A stretch of 64,000 bases of DNA from assembly GCA_010094045.1 (NCBI GenBank), contig ML986615.1, positions 124,001 through 188,000 on the forward strand, given 5' to 3'. The number at the start of each line of letters is the position of its first letter. Positions within the stretch are counted from its first letter, which is position 1. This document shows, in pieces, positions 1 to 10,566 of this stretch. Below the pieces are notes generated by a model that saw nothing but the letters and a program-made list of their open reading frames with translations, was not told the origin of the DNA and searched no databases. A program made the position numbers and the translations under genes. The stretch comes from Lojkania enalia. Taxonomy: Eukaryota > Ascomycota > Dothideomycetes > Pleosporales.

Positions 1-696
1 CGCACCATCGGTCCTGCACTCCGCGCTGATCTCTCAACACTTCTTCGCTGTTGTCTATGCGTTAGGCAGTCGTGAAGCAACGACAAACAAACCAGGGGAT
101 TAGAGAGCGACGGGGGATCCTCCTATTCATACGCTGATGTCTTCTCAAGCTTCGTTGGAGCGAACCCGAGCAGAGACGGCTCACGACGGCTCACGGCATC
201 TAGTAACAAGTCCCGAGCGCGAATCCAGTCGCGCGGTAGCCATTCGATTGATAACTCATTCCCTTTTCGTCTCCCCACATCTGGGCTTCTGGGGTTAGAG
301 AACTGCATCCTGGTCCTCTCGGCGCAGAAATCTGCTCGTGCTGACGCTAGGGCTTTCTTTTTTGTCAATATCCTGAGCTCTAAGAGGCTGGTTGCTTGCC
401 TCCCATGCGTTGCTCTCTGCTTGTCCCTTCTTGCCGCCCCTCCTAGCTCATCTTGACTGCGTGGGGATGCAAAGCAAGCGAGGCGGCAACGAGACAACGA
501 ACAAGATCGTCGGGATTCAGACGGGATGTGCCCATTGCGTTGGGATATATATTGCTCGATATCTGTGGCCGCATCGTGCCCCGCTCTTCTTCACTGGGCT
601 GCATTACTGCACAGTTGTAGGCCACAGTCAGATTGATATCAATTTCTTCTCCATTTGAGCCTCTTCATTTTTTTCAATTAAGCTCTAGCTAGCAAT

Positions 697-2170
697 ATGC
701 TCAATCAAATCCTCTTCACTATTGCGGTGCTTCAGGCTCGTGCGCTTGCGCAGAGCTGCCCTACCCTTTCTGCTAGCTACCCAGCCCCGTCAGTGGCAAG
801 TGGATACGAAGCGAGACTCATTGCTCAAGGCCTGGAGAGGCCACGAGGTCTACTCTTCGATGACAAGGGCAACCTTCTCGTTGTAGAGAGGGGCAGGGGC
901 ATCTCAGCCTTTAATGTGAACGGCGATGGTTCCTGCGTTACGTTAGAGAACAAGAAAGCTGTTGTTCAGGATGAAGAGGTTAAGTTCAATACATCATCCA
1001 GGCTGGATAGAATACTTACTTGAATTGAACAGTTGAACCACGGCATCGAACTGTCTGATGATGGCAAGACACTCTATGCGTCTAGCATCGACTCTGTCTT
1101 CAAGTACGAGTACGACTCAGGTGGCCTTTCCGTGAACGGGCAGGGAGAAGCTATCATCAATGGCATGAGAACGGATGGTACCGTCACCAGGACCCTACTC
1201 CTCTCCCGCAAATCAAAGAACAAGCTCCTCGTCTCCCGAGGAAGCGACGAGAACATTGACTTGAGTGCCGTTGATATCAACGGAGGCGAATCACAGATCC
1301 GCATCTTCGACCCGACCCAGGGCGGACAGGAGTACACAGCTGGCCAGACACTTGGCTGGGGCCTCCGCAATGCCGTTGGCGTCGCTGAGAACCCGAGCGA
1401 TGGCGGCGTGTGGAGTGCTGAGAACAACGCCGACAACATTGAGCGTGACGGTATCGAGATCCACGAGAACAACCCGGCCGAGGAGCTCAACTACCATGGC
1501 AGGCTAGATGATGACAACAATCCTCACATGGACAAGAATTATGGCTACCCACTTTGCTACGGCGCATGGGACACAGAAGAGATCCCATCCGCTGGCGATT
1601 TGCAAGTCGGTCAACAATTTGCGATTGCCGAAGAGAACGCTACGAACTCGGATTCTTTCTGCCACGATGATCGCGAGGCTCCTCGATTGGTCTTCCAACC
1701 ACACACCTCTCCTCTTGACATCAAATTTGATTCCAAGGGAGAGAACCTTTACGTTACCCTGCACGGCAGCTGGTAAGTCGTACTAGACCTATTAGCTCAA
1801 ATACCATCTGACTTCTTGTAGGAACCGCGAGGACCCTGTCGGCTACTCTGTTTCTGTTATCAAGTTTGGCGCAGATGGTCAGCCTACCGAACCCTCGACA
1901 AGTACAACTGCCCTCTCGCCCATTATTGCCAATAGCAACACTACTGCCTGCCCCGGCGAATGCTTCCGCCCCGCTGGCCTGGCTTGGGATCCCAAGGGCC
2001 GCCTTTACTTCACTAGTGACAGCACTGGAGAGATTTATGTCCTCGTCAAGTCTGGCGGTGAGGGTCTTGATGACGAACGTGCTGCAACCGGTGCCGCGCC
2101 AACTACCAACTTTAATACCTTTGGCATGCTCATAACGGCGGCGGCATGTATTTTCGCTTACTTCTTGTAA
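697..2170 (+). CDS. Secreted PQQ-type sugar (sorbosone/pyranose) dehydrogenase-like protein
   Basis: Three exons, 697-978, 1033-1772 and 1822-2170, give 456 residues; both introns (54 and 49 bases) are GT-AG and keep frame. The N terminus is a signal peptide ending near AQS, so the protein is probably secreted. The body looks like a six-bladed beta-propeller of the glucose/sorbosone dehydrogenase family: NHGIELSDDGKTLYAS starts exon 2, GLRNAVGVAENP and WSAENNADN follow, then YGYPLCYG and CFRPAGLAWDPKGRLYF. In the family these propellers bind PQQ and oxidise sugars at C1, and fungal members include CAZy AA12 pyranose dehydrogenases. The C terminus ends in a short hydrophobic stretch (about the last 17 residues), which could be a GPI signal. 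Substrate and cofactor use are inferred from family only. Confidence 0.85.
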
Positions 2171-3131
2171 TGGTTGGATGAGGAATGGGGGGTAGGTGGC
2201 ACTCATGGATCGGAGTTGGGAGGAGCTATGGGTTTGGGTTGTTAAAGAAGGGGTATACGGCCTGCGCGCAAGCAAATGAGAAGTTCTAGGTAATGATTGT
2301 GATGTTTATAGTGAAGAGCAATGGTTATACTACTATACATCCTATTCTGTTGCAGCCATTGCACTGAAAACACTTGACACATCCTCAGTGCAATGATTTT
2401 GGTGTATGATAGTTCTACTCACTTTCCTTACCTACTCAAGCAAGTTCCCAACAGCCCTTCCGAACCGCAGACACAATTACCGATGTTATCCTATCCTTCA
2501 ACCTGAATATCATCAACATTCTACACTATTCTTACGAGCGATTGTTGGGAGCACAGCTGTATATCGCAATATCGGATGAACTTATTCGAGCATGGCCAAC
2601 CTCAAACCAGTTATGACGATTCCAAGCCCTCTTCTTGAAACTACACCGAATGCAAATCACTTGGCTATTATACACTGGAAAAAGGGAGATGCGTGTTGCT
2701 ACTAGAGGGATGGGCGAGGTGAAGATCAAATTCAAGATAGGTATGACTTTGACACATTTGGTAAGAGGGGATATAGGTCATTAGGTCTAAAGCTGATGTA
2801 GCCGTAATGATGATGTAATTATGAGGCACATCACTTCCATCATCTTCTTTCACGCTCTTGGATTTGGCTAAGGTATCAAGGTCGGATTTGGTTGACTATA
2901 CTACATCTGTACTGACTGGCAAGTGCCAGTATCCAGATTCGCGTAGCAAAACTACTGTTGTAAATAAAGCTGCCATATTCGCTTCCGCAACATACAGAAG
3001 TGAGATCGGCCACTCCTGATTGTAAGTCCATTAGGATAGGGTCTTTAGGCATCCGACAGTAGAACGGTTGCAGTTCCCATCTATAGTACAATGTCGCACG
3101 AGAGGGTGTTCAATGAAGAGAAAAGGAGGCC

Positions 3132-3326
3132 CTACAGCCGGTGTAAACCGCGGTCAGCCTGACCGAAAAGACGAAATAGTTCCGGGAGAGGGCTTACATT
3201 CGAAAAAGACACTCCATTCATTCCGATGTGTATTGAATACCCACAAAAAGAACCCCTGCAACGGGAGTAAACCGTGATTAGCCTAACCGAGAAAAATAAA
3301 CGGCTGAGGGTGACGGGAGGACTTAC
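3132..3326 (-). repeat. Imperfect tandem repeat (about 125-base unit) with intron-like signals
   Basis: Two related blocks, 3132-3197 and 3256-3326, share the core GTAAACCG...CAGCCT...CCGA and the flank CTTACATTC. Read on the minus strand each begins GTAAG, carries a branch-like element (GGCTGACC or GGCTAATC) and ends TAG or CAG followed by GG, so each resembles a complete 66- or 71-base intron. Several differences are C-to-T or G-to-A. The flanking bases are also weakly duplicated. No convincing coding sequence surrounds them. Confidence 0.55.
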
Positions 3327-3625
3327 ATTCAAAATTAAAAAAAAAAAAAAGCCATGCAACCCATCGAAAACTCCACTAACCATGCACTCCAGCCCCATAA
3401 TGCGAACCCACTCAACTCCGGACCATTTAATTCCACCATTCCACCCGATGTATCCATCTCCATATGAACATGGATAAAATCAACTATATACGGGGGAAGT
3501 AGTGGGAATGAGAGAAGGATGCGGTGCTTTGATAGTACACTGCAAACAGTGTCAAAGAATTAGCACGTACCTTTTTCAAAGGAAATTTAGTAAATGACCC
3601 CGGCTTTATTTCTAAAGCTGGAATT

Positions 3626-6600
3626 TCAGACGACGCTGTAGCGACCAGTCGGACCTCGTGTGGGAGCCTCTGAAGCAGCTATAGTTCCTTCCCTCAGAAG
3701 TCGCATAAGCTCCATCATAGCCATTGTGACTACGTTCTCGGTATCTCCCTCGACAAGGATATACAATTTCGGAAGCTCTCCCTCTCCTGGAGACTTGCCT
3801 GGCGGATAGTATGTTCCCTTGGTCGTGATCGAAGTGCCCGTCTGATCCAGAATCTTGGCGACGTTGGTGCGGTTGGTAACGGCCCAGCGAGCCTTCTGCG
3901 GGAAGTCATTGATCTCGATAGTGGAATGATAAGCACCAGCATCAGGGCCCTTGTTGTCGATAGGTTGGCCGTGATGAATCATGCCTTTCTTGCTCAAGCG
4001 ACCATCAACCTTTGATGCGGCTGCCTTGGCCTTTTCTATAGCCGTCATAGGCCTTGAAGCGCCTGGCGATGGACGCTCAGTCTTGGTGACACTGATGCCT
4101 TTCCTCAAAAGTTTCATGTATCCTGGTTCGTCTGGTTCGGCGGTAGGAGTGCCCACAGTAGGGGCAGCAGCCGCAGTAGTCGTGGCAGTGTCTGAGGCCT
4201 TTGCAACGACAGGTATAGCCGGCTCATCGTCGCTTTCCTCTGCATCACCTTCGATTCGATGCGCACGCTTCTGTTGCTTCTTCTCTAGTGCTCGAGCGGC
4301 GTCTAGCTTGTCGAGACCCTTGCCTCCAAACCCAGGGTCGAACCACTTCTCGGTGCCGGCCTGCACCTTTTTACCGAACTCCTCTGCCATATCCTTCAAC
4401 TCGTTAGGCACATCCTGGCCGCTCTGTTTTAAAGCTTTGATAAGGTGAACAGCATATCGTTCCTGACCGGGGTTTTCTATCAGCGTTACAGCAGTACCTT
4501 TGTTGCCAGCTCGGCCAGTGCGCCCACACCTATGAACGTAATCTTCCAGGTGCGTGGGGCAGTCGTAATTAAACACGAGTCTAAGTTTTGCAATGTCTAA
4601 ACCTCGAGCGGCAACCGACGTGGCAATAAGAACAGGGATCGCGCCGCTTTTGAAGTCGTTAATAGCATCGGTTCGGTCCTGCTGGTCTTTTCCGCCGTGA
4701 ATTGTGTTACATGGATAGCGCTTCGCAAGTAGCTTGGCAAGCAAGTCCTCGGCAGTTTCCTGCCTCTCCACGAAAACAAGAGCTTGTGCGGTATCATCGT
4801 CCACCAAGTGTACGCCGAGTTGTAAAAGTAATTGCTCGAACTTCTTCTCAGGCCCTGGCGGGACAACTTTGATCATTTGGTCAATTTCTGGAGCGACTAC
4901 ACTTCGTCCTCCGATGATGACTTCGCAAGGATTGTTCAGAACCTTCTTCGCCAAGGCGGCCATGTTTTTAGGAAATGTTGCTGAAAAGAGTACAGTCTGG
5001 CGATCAGGTCGAGTAGAGGCCATGATTTTCATAACCTGGGGTTCAAATCCCATGTCAAACATGCGGTCTGCCTCATCTAGCACAACGTAGGTGATGCGTT
5101 TGAGGCTAAGAACACGTCCCGAGTTACTCTGCATCAGATCGATCAATCGACCTGGAGTTGCACATAAAACATGTAGACCACCCCGCTTAATGGTCGCAAT
5201 TTGATCGGATATAGGGGCACCTCCATAAGCGCAAGCAATTTTGAGGTTCGAGGCCTTAAGGAATGGCTTCAGCTCGTTGACAATTTGGACAGAAAGCTCT
5301 CGAGTTGGAGCTAGAATAAGAACAATCGGCCCATCGCCTCCTTTCAGAGCTCGCTGGTCGAGGATGTGACGAATAATAGGGATACCAAAAGCTAAGGTCT
5401 TGCCAGATCCGGTCTTTGCTATTCCAATCATGTCGAGGCCTGACTCAGCGATGGGAATTGCTTGACTCTGGATTGAGGTTGGTTTCGTGTAGTTGAGCTG
5501 GTTAAAGACGTCCATTGTCTGTTGTAGCAAGCCCATTTGAGCCCATTTGGTGACTGGTCGAGGTGCATCCGAAGGCTTTACCTTTATTCCATCAAGTTCA
5601 AGCCTAAGATCAGCGACTTCTTCAGGAGTCAGAGCTGCAATATCAGCAGGTTCGGTATAGAATTTCTTGCGGAAAGGCTCGTATGCCACCCTGCTATGGT
5701 CGATAACAGGAACGTCCTTCTTCTTCTTTTTTGACGCCGCAAACGCTAGGAGATCTTCGTTCTCTACAGCATCCATATCCGGCTCGTTGTCGTCGGCGAA
5801 CATGGTTTGACCTTGCGGTGTAGAGCCATTGGCTTGCTCGGGCTGGAGGCCGGCCATGAAAGCGTCAAGTGGATCCACCTCCATTTGTTCGGAGACAGCC
5901 TCAGTCTCTTTAGCTTCCTCATTGTGAGCATCGTAGATAATAGGAGGAGCATCTTCCATTAGGTTGTCTCCGTTTTCTCCGCTTTCCCCGTTTTCCTCAG
6001 CAAGCTTAGCACGGCGCTGCTCGAGCCGAGCTTGAATCTGAGCGTGGCTCTCCTCGTCGTCGCTCCCAATATCGCTCATAGCTACATCATCTGCTTCTGG
6101 AAGAGGTTCGTCTGTAGGAGTGATATCGGGTAAGGCTTGAAGGGTGCGCTTCTTCGTGCCATCCTCATCGTCTAGTAAGGTGCTCTTTGTTGTCGCAGTA
6201 TCGTCGTCGGCAGATTTGGGCTTTAAACCAAACGAGCTAATATTGCCGTTTGTTTTCGACTGGGATTGAGGTGCGACTACGCGTTCTTGTCTAGTGAGTA
6301 TGGTATCTATGATAATAGGCAATGAAAACTCACGAGCGACAGAGGTAGTACTTGTAGATGAGGTCGACTTTCCAGCCAGCTTGGGCTGAAAAGGTCGAGA
6401 CGTAGCATTTTGATCAAGCATGAAAGTCGACTTGGGCTTCGACTTTTTTGCGATCGTCTTCTGAGTTTTGATCTGTGTGGAATCCTGAGCCGGCTTTTGA
6501 ACAGGTGATGAAATAGCTGCTGGACTTGTCGGCGCTGTGACAATAGGTGAAGATACTGCAGCTGGTGACTGTACTTGCTTCATTGATTTCTTTTCGGCTT

Positions 6601-7252
6601 GCTTCTTCTTCCACTCTTCAAGTTTGGCAAGCTTTGCCTGCTTCTCAGCCTCTTTATCACGCTGGGCATTCTCTTGTTCTCGCCTCTGCCACTCTTCACG
6701 AGACACATGGCGGTCGTCCATCCTGTCATAGGAACCGCGCCTCGATCCTGCGTCGTAGGACCCGCGTCTAGGTTCCACATCGGGTACTGCAGATGAGAAT
6801 GAGCGTGAACGTTGGCGCCGGTCACTCCTGAATGATTCCCGGCTAGCATCCCGACGACGGAGATCTCGATCTCGCCCATACTCACGATCGCGGTCACGAT
6901 TGAGCCGTCCTCTATCATCACGGTAGCGATCGTCTACATAGCGGTCCCGCTCACGGTCCCGATAGCGATCTCGAGATCGATCTCGCCCAGGACGGCGGTC
7001 TGGGGGAGGTGAGCGCGAGCGTCGACGAGATGGCCCATACGAGTTGCGACTGCTTCGGTCGTCTCGAATTCCTCGTCGGTCGTCGTAATGATCGTCTCGA
7101 GTTCCTCGCCGGTCATCATAGTGGTCGTCTCGAGTCCCTCGTCGGTCGTCGTAGTGGTCGTCGCGGCGGTCGTAACGCCTATCGCGGCGATGGGGAGGCT
7201 CATACCGCCCGCGTCGATTGTCGAACCTTGAGGAATCAGTTCGTGCCGCCAT
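3626..7252 (-). CDS. PRP5: Pre-mRNA-processing ATP-dependent RNA helicase PRP5 (DDX46 family)
   Basis: A single open frame of 1208 residues. All DEAD-box motifs are present: Q-motif region TSIQSQAIPI, motif I AKTGSGKT near residue 615, PTRELSVQI, motif II DEAD near 725, SAT near 755 and HRCGRTGRAG near 910. The C-terminal RWAVTNRTNVAKI region and the very long Arg/Asp/Ser-rich N terminus are typical of Prp5/DDX46 rather than of other DEAD helicases. Prp5 uses ATP to remodel the U2 snRNP and proofreads the U2-branch-site helix in the nucleus. Residues about 28-60 are three copies of an 11-residue Arg/Asp/Tyr unit. The gene is divergent from ERB1 across about 260 bases. A GTGAGT...CTAG stretch at 6291-6333 is read as coding because removing it shifts the frame. 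Confidence 0.95.
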   Translation of the reverse strand: MAARTDSSRFDNRRGRYEPPHRRDRRYDRRDDHYDDRRGTRDDHYDDRRGTRDDHYDDRRGIRDDRSSRNSYGPSRRRSRSPPPDRRPGRDRSRDRYRDRERDRYVDDRYRDDRGRLNRDRDREYGRDRDLRRRDASRESFRSDRRQRSRSFSSAVPDVEPRRGSYDAGSRRGSYDRMDDRHVSREEWQRREQENAQRDKEAEKQAKLAKLEEWKKKQAEKKSMKQVQSPAAVSSPIVTAPTSPAAISSPVQKPAQDSTQIKTQKTIAKKSKPKSTFMLDQNATSRPFQPKLAGKSTSSTSTTSVAREFSLPIIIDTILTRQERVVAPQSQSKTNGNISSFGLKPKSADDDTATTKSTLLDDEDGTKKRTLQALPDITPTDEPLPEADDVAMSDIGSDDEESHAQIQARLEQRRAKLAEENGESGENGDNLMEDAPPIIYDAHNEEAKETEAVSEQMEVDPLDAFMAGLQPEQANGSTPQGQTMFADDNEPDMDAVENEDLLAFAASKKKKKDVPVIDHSRVAYEPFRKKFYTEPADIAALTPEEVADLRLELDGIKVKPSDAPRPVTKWAQMGLLQQTMDVFNQLNYTKPTSIQSQAIPIAESGLDMIGIAKTGSGKTLAFGIPIIRHILDQRALKGGDGPIVLILAPTRELSVQIVNELKPFLKASNLKIACAYGGAPISDQIATIKRGGLHVLCATPGRLIDLMQSNSGRVLSLKRITYVVLDEADRMFDMGFEPQVMKIMASTRPDRQTVLFSATFPKNMAALAKKVLNNPCEVIIGGRSVVAPEIDQMIKVVPPGPEKKFEQLLLQLGVHLVDDDTAQALVFVERQETAEDLLAKLLAKRYPCNTIHGGKDQQDRTDAINDFKSGAIPVLIATSVAARGLDIAKLRLVFNYDCPTHLEDYVHRCGRTGRAGNKGTAVTLIENPGQERYAVHLIKALKQSGQDVPNELKDMAEEFGKKVQAGTEKWFDPGFGGKGLDKLDAARALEKKQQKRAHRIEGDAEESDDEPAIPVVAKASDTATTTAAAAPTVGTPTAEPDEPGYMKLLRKGISVTKTERPSPGASRPMTAIEKAKAAASKVDGRLSKKGMIHHGQPIDNKGPDAGAYHSTIEINDFPQKARWAVTNRTNVAKILDQTGTSITTKGTYYPPGKSPGEGELPKLYILVEGDTENVVTMAMMELMRLLREGTIAASEAPTRGPTGRYSVV
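7071..7169 (+). repeat. Three tandem 33-base units inside the PRP5 N terminus
   Basis: Units at 7071-7103, 7104-7136 and 7137-7169 each begin CCTCG and differ at a few positions. On the minus strand they encode consecutive RDDHYDDRRG-type units. The length is a multiple of three, so copy-number change would keep the frame. Confidence 0.85.
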
Positions 7253-7512
7253 TACGGCTGCGGAGCGTTTACTGGGTTGGTAATAGGTCGTTGAACGCCC
7301 AACCCCGAAGTTGATTATGGCAGCGGGGTGGTTGTGTTAAACGTGGAGTAGGCGGGAGGTTCTGCGCATGGAGTTTGTTCAAAATCGCGCTAGTAGGCCG
7401 CCACCGCCGCACGGACCCATGACTAAGCACAAAATCTTGGCGGCGCCGCTGCATTCTCCAAAATTTTTTGGATTGCGGTAGTTGTGAGCGTGGACACAAG
7501 CCGTGCGCAACA
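7253..7512. promoter_or_regulatory. Bidirectional promoter region between PRP5 and ERB1
   Basis: About 260 bases separate the two divergent start codons, so both promoters must lie here, counting the 5' UTRs. An AAAATTTTTT tract sits near 7461. No specific factor site could be assigned. Confidence 0.5.
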
Positions 7513-9885
7513 ATGGCCCCCAATTCGAGGAAAAGGAAGGCTGTGAATCGTGACTCGACCCCAGATAATGATTCCGAGGAAGATCTGGCCGACGGACTCG
7601 AGGGGATTCTCTCGCATAGTGAAGACGAGTCGGAGGACAGTCAGGACGAGGATGTGGGCAGCGGAGACGAGTCGGAGGAAGATACTTTCTCGGAGGATGA
7701 AGTAGATGAAGATATGGAAAGCGGCACGGATCTCTTCGATGCCGAAGTGGACATACGGGAACAAATGCGCAATTTGGAAGCAACGGAGGGCACGCCACGG
7801 AAGGAATCTTCTCAATTAATTCACGAGCCCGACTCGCATACAGAGGCTGATGACGAGCTAAAACTAGGATATGAAGGGGAAGAGCTGCTTCACAATTACA
7901 CAGTCACCACGGACGCCAACGGCAACCCACGCTACCTGTATAAAGAAATCGATCCGGTTTACAACTCAGACGACTCGGATGCACAAGAGGCGACCAACAC
8001 CATTGGCAACATACCTCTTTCTTACTACAACGCATATCCGCATATTGGCTATGACATCAATGGCAAGAAGATCATGCGGCCGGCGAAAGGCGAGGCTTTG
8101 GATGCATTGCTTGAGAGCATTGACATTCCAGAGGGTTGGACGGGTCTCACCGATCCAGCTACTGGGAAGCCATTGCAGCTTACCGGAGAGGAGTTAGACG
8201 TGTTGAAGAAAATCACACGGAATGAGATTCTAGAGGAAGGTTACGACCCTTATCCGGAGATGGTACATTACTTTTCAGGGAAGGAAGAGATTATGCCATT
8301 GAGTGCCGCGCCCGAGCCGAAGCGACGTTTTGTCCCCTCTAAGCATGAAGCTAAGCGGGTTATGAAGATAGTCAAAGCAATTAGAGAAGGTCGTATTCAG
8401 CCGTACAAGCCCCCAGTAGAGGAGGAGGGGGAGGAAAAAGACATCTACAACTATGACATATGGGCTAACGAGGTTCCACGGCCTGAGCACTCGATGCACA
8501 TTGCAGCTCCAAAGCTACCTCCGCCAACATACGATCAAAGCTATCACCCCCCTCCGGAGTATCTCCCCGACAAAGAGGAAAAGAAAGCTTGGGAGGAAGT
8601 CGACGAAGAGGATCGCGAAAAAGAGTACCTCCCTACTTCCTATGATGCGCTGCGCAAAGTTCCTGGGTATGGTCGATTTGTAAAGGAGAAATTTGAGAGA
8701 TGTCTGGATTTGTATCTTGCGCCTCGGGTCCGGAGAAACAGGCTCAATATCGACCCAGAGTCGCTCCTTCCAAAACTCCCTAGTCCCGAGGAACTGAAGC
8801 CTTTCCCAACCACGTGTGCAGCAGTTTTCAGAGGGCATGAAGGGCGTGTTCGCAGTATCTCCATAGATCCTTGGGGATATTTCCTTGCCAGTGGTGGTGA
8901 CGATGGAGTTGTTCGCATTTGGGAGCTTCTTACAGGTCGCCAGCTATGGAGTGTTAAGCTGTCAGATGAAGATGCCGTCGATGCCGTTAGTTGGAGACCA
9001 GGCAAAGAGTCGACAATTCTTGCTGCGGCCGCTGGCGAGAACATATACTTGATTGTTCCATTCGCAATCCTATCCCCAGATGTTGAGCAGAGCAGCCGTG
9101 ATCTTTTGGATACTGGTTGGGGTTATGCTGCGTCAAAGCCGACAGCAACTAATGGCGTTACTACGAAGGAGCCACCGGCTCGGTGGAGTCGACCAGGGAT
9201 CCGCCTCGAGGATAAAGGAGTTTTGGTGCAGATAGCCGTTCGATCTAGCGTCAAGGCCATCAGTTGGCACCGGAAGGGCGAGTATTTTACTACTATCTCA
9301 CCACGAGGCCAGAGCACTGCTGTTGCCATTCATGCGTTGTCGAAGCATCTCACCCAGCTACCTTTCCGCCGTCTAAAAGGCCTTGCCCAGTCAGCCCAGT
9401 TTCATCCGTCTAAACCAATATTCTTTGTGGCTACGAAGAACTCAATCCGAAGCTACGACCTTGCCAAACAGGAATTGGTCAAGATTCTGCAGCCTGGTGC
9501 GAAATGGATATCGTCATTTGATGTCCATCCAGGTGGTGACAATCTCATCGTCGGCACGTATGACAAGCGGCTGCTGTGGCATGATTTGGATCTCTCTACG
9601 AAACCATATAAGACCTTACGCTACCACCAAGAAGCTATTCGTGCGGTTGCTTTTCATCAGGGCGGGCTGCCACTTTTTGCGGATGCCAGCGACGACGGCA
9701 GTCTGCAAATATTCCACGGCAGGGTCGTGCAAGACTTGATGGAAAACGCGACGATTGTGCCGCTGAAGGTTCTCCGGGGGCACCAGGTCAAGAGCAGGCT
9801 AGGTGTCATGGACGTTGACTGGCATCCGAGGGAACCATGGTGTGCCAGTGCCGGAGCTGATGGAACCTGTCGACTTTGGAATTAG
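7513..9885 (+). CDS. ERB1: Ribosome biogenesis protein ERB1 (BOP1 homologue)
   Basis: A single exon of 790 residues from ATG 7513, which has a good context (CAACAATGG) and gives the usual MAPNSRKRK basic start; an in-frame ATG at 7468 would add 15 residues. The first 100 residues are acidic. A BOP1 N-terminal domain follows ([40 protein letters not shown]-like segment). From about residue 430 there are WD40 repeats, starting [17 protein letters not shown] and ending [10 protein letters not shown]. Erb1 forms the PeBoW complex with Nop7 and Ytm1 and is needed for 27S pre-rRNA processing and 60S assembly in the nucleolus. Length and domain order match the family, so identification is firm. Confidence 0.96.
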   Translation: MAPNSRKRKAVNRDSTPDNDSEEDLADGLEGILSHSEDESEDSQDEDVGSGDESEEDTFSEDEVDEDMESGTDLFDAEVDIREQMRNLEATEGTPRKESSQLIHEPDSHTEADDELKLGYEGEELLHNYTVTTDANGNPRYLYKEIDPVYNSDDSDAQEATNTIGNIPLSYYNAYPHIGYDINGKKIMRPAKGEALDALLESIDIPEGWTGLTDPATGKPLQLTGEELDVLKKITRNEILEEGYDPYPEMVHYFSGKEEIMPLSAAPEPKRRFVPSKHEAKRVMKIVKAIREGRIQPYKPPVEEEGEEKDIYNYDIWANEVPRPEHSMHIAAPKLPPPTYDQSYHPPPEYLPDKEEKKAWEEVDEEDREKEYLPTSYDALRKVPGYGRFVKEKFERCLDLYLAPRVRRNRLNIDPESLLPKLPSPEELKPFPTTCAAVFRGHEGRVRSISIDPWGYFLASGGDDGVVRIWELLTGRQLWSVKLSDEDAVDAVSWRPGKESTILAAAAGENIYLIVPFAILSPDVEQSSRDLLDTGWGYAASKPTATNGVTTKEPPARWSRPGIRLEDKGVLVQIAVRSSVKAISWHRKGEYFTTISPRGQSTAVAIHALSKHLTQLPFRRLKGLAQSAQFHPSKPIFFVATKNSIRSYDLAKQELVKILQPGAKWISSFDVHPGGDNLIVGTYDKRLLWHDLDLSTKPYKTLRYHQEAIRAVAFHQGGLPLFADASDDGSLQIFHGRVVQDLMENATIVPLKVLRGHQVKSRLGVMDVDWHPREPWCASAGADGTCRLWN

Positions 9886-10566
9886 ATACCGCGTGTTGCA
9901 TGAGTTGGATTGGGGCCTAGTGAGCAAATAAAGAGGTTTTCGTCGACCGATTCCAGACGTGCACACTTCCTCGCTGTCTGCCGTTAGTCAGACGTTGTCC
10001 CTTCGTCCGGATGAAGCTCCGCGTGCGCCCGATGGCCACAGGAAAGGGATGCGTACATGACGAGCAGTCTCAGAAATTGGCCGAGCAAGCCAACGCTCAG
10101 CTGGAGTGTGCTGCCGCATGCACTAGCCAGGGGCCGAGGCGTTCGACAGGTTGAAGGTGGATAGCGCACTGCCCCACGTGCTCGTTCTCCTCTTCTCGAA
10201 CAGCTTGACTTAGGCTTGACCTCAACATTCGGCCATGGATTGTGCGACTCGCCTTATCAGGCGCGGGTGCCCGCAGCGTTCGCGGAGCACGCAGCACGCC
10301 CGATGGCTCTCATTCGAGGTGGCTTTGACGCGGACTCGAGGGTCCAGCTGCCGCATCGCTCTGCTCTAAGCCCGCTAGCCAATCAGCGGGCCCCAGAGGA
10401 GCAACGTGCTGCCCTGTGTGCGATGCCACAACCTCCCACCAGGACGAGCCCACGCGACCATTATTATCATGGTCATCTTCACGCTCCCTCCCCATTCCTC
10501 CTCCCCTCCAGACTCCATCCCTGACCAGAGGCTGCGCGGCCAGTCTCTCTACCTCTCGCCCGCCCC
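9886..10566. promoter_or_regulatory. Intergenic region upstream of the bHLH gene, with a CACGTG E-box
   Basis: No gene seen. A perfect CACGTG lies at 10175-10180, about 390 bases upstream of the bHLH start codon. It is the class of site that bHLH dimers bind, so autoregulation is possible but unproven. The last 100 bases before the ATG are pyrimidine-rich, as in many fungal promoters. Confidence 0.4.

Noticed and set aside
3981..4448. 155-residue plus-strand open frame
   Set aside because: Antisense shadow of the PRP5 C-terminal region.
6291..6333. A 43-base GTGAGT...CTAG intron-like segment inside PRP5
   Set aside because: Removing it shifts the frame and meets a TAG within five codons, and the branch-like CTCAC abuts the acceptor. 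The unspliced frame stays open for 1208 residues. Use as a poison intron is conceivable but unsupported.
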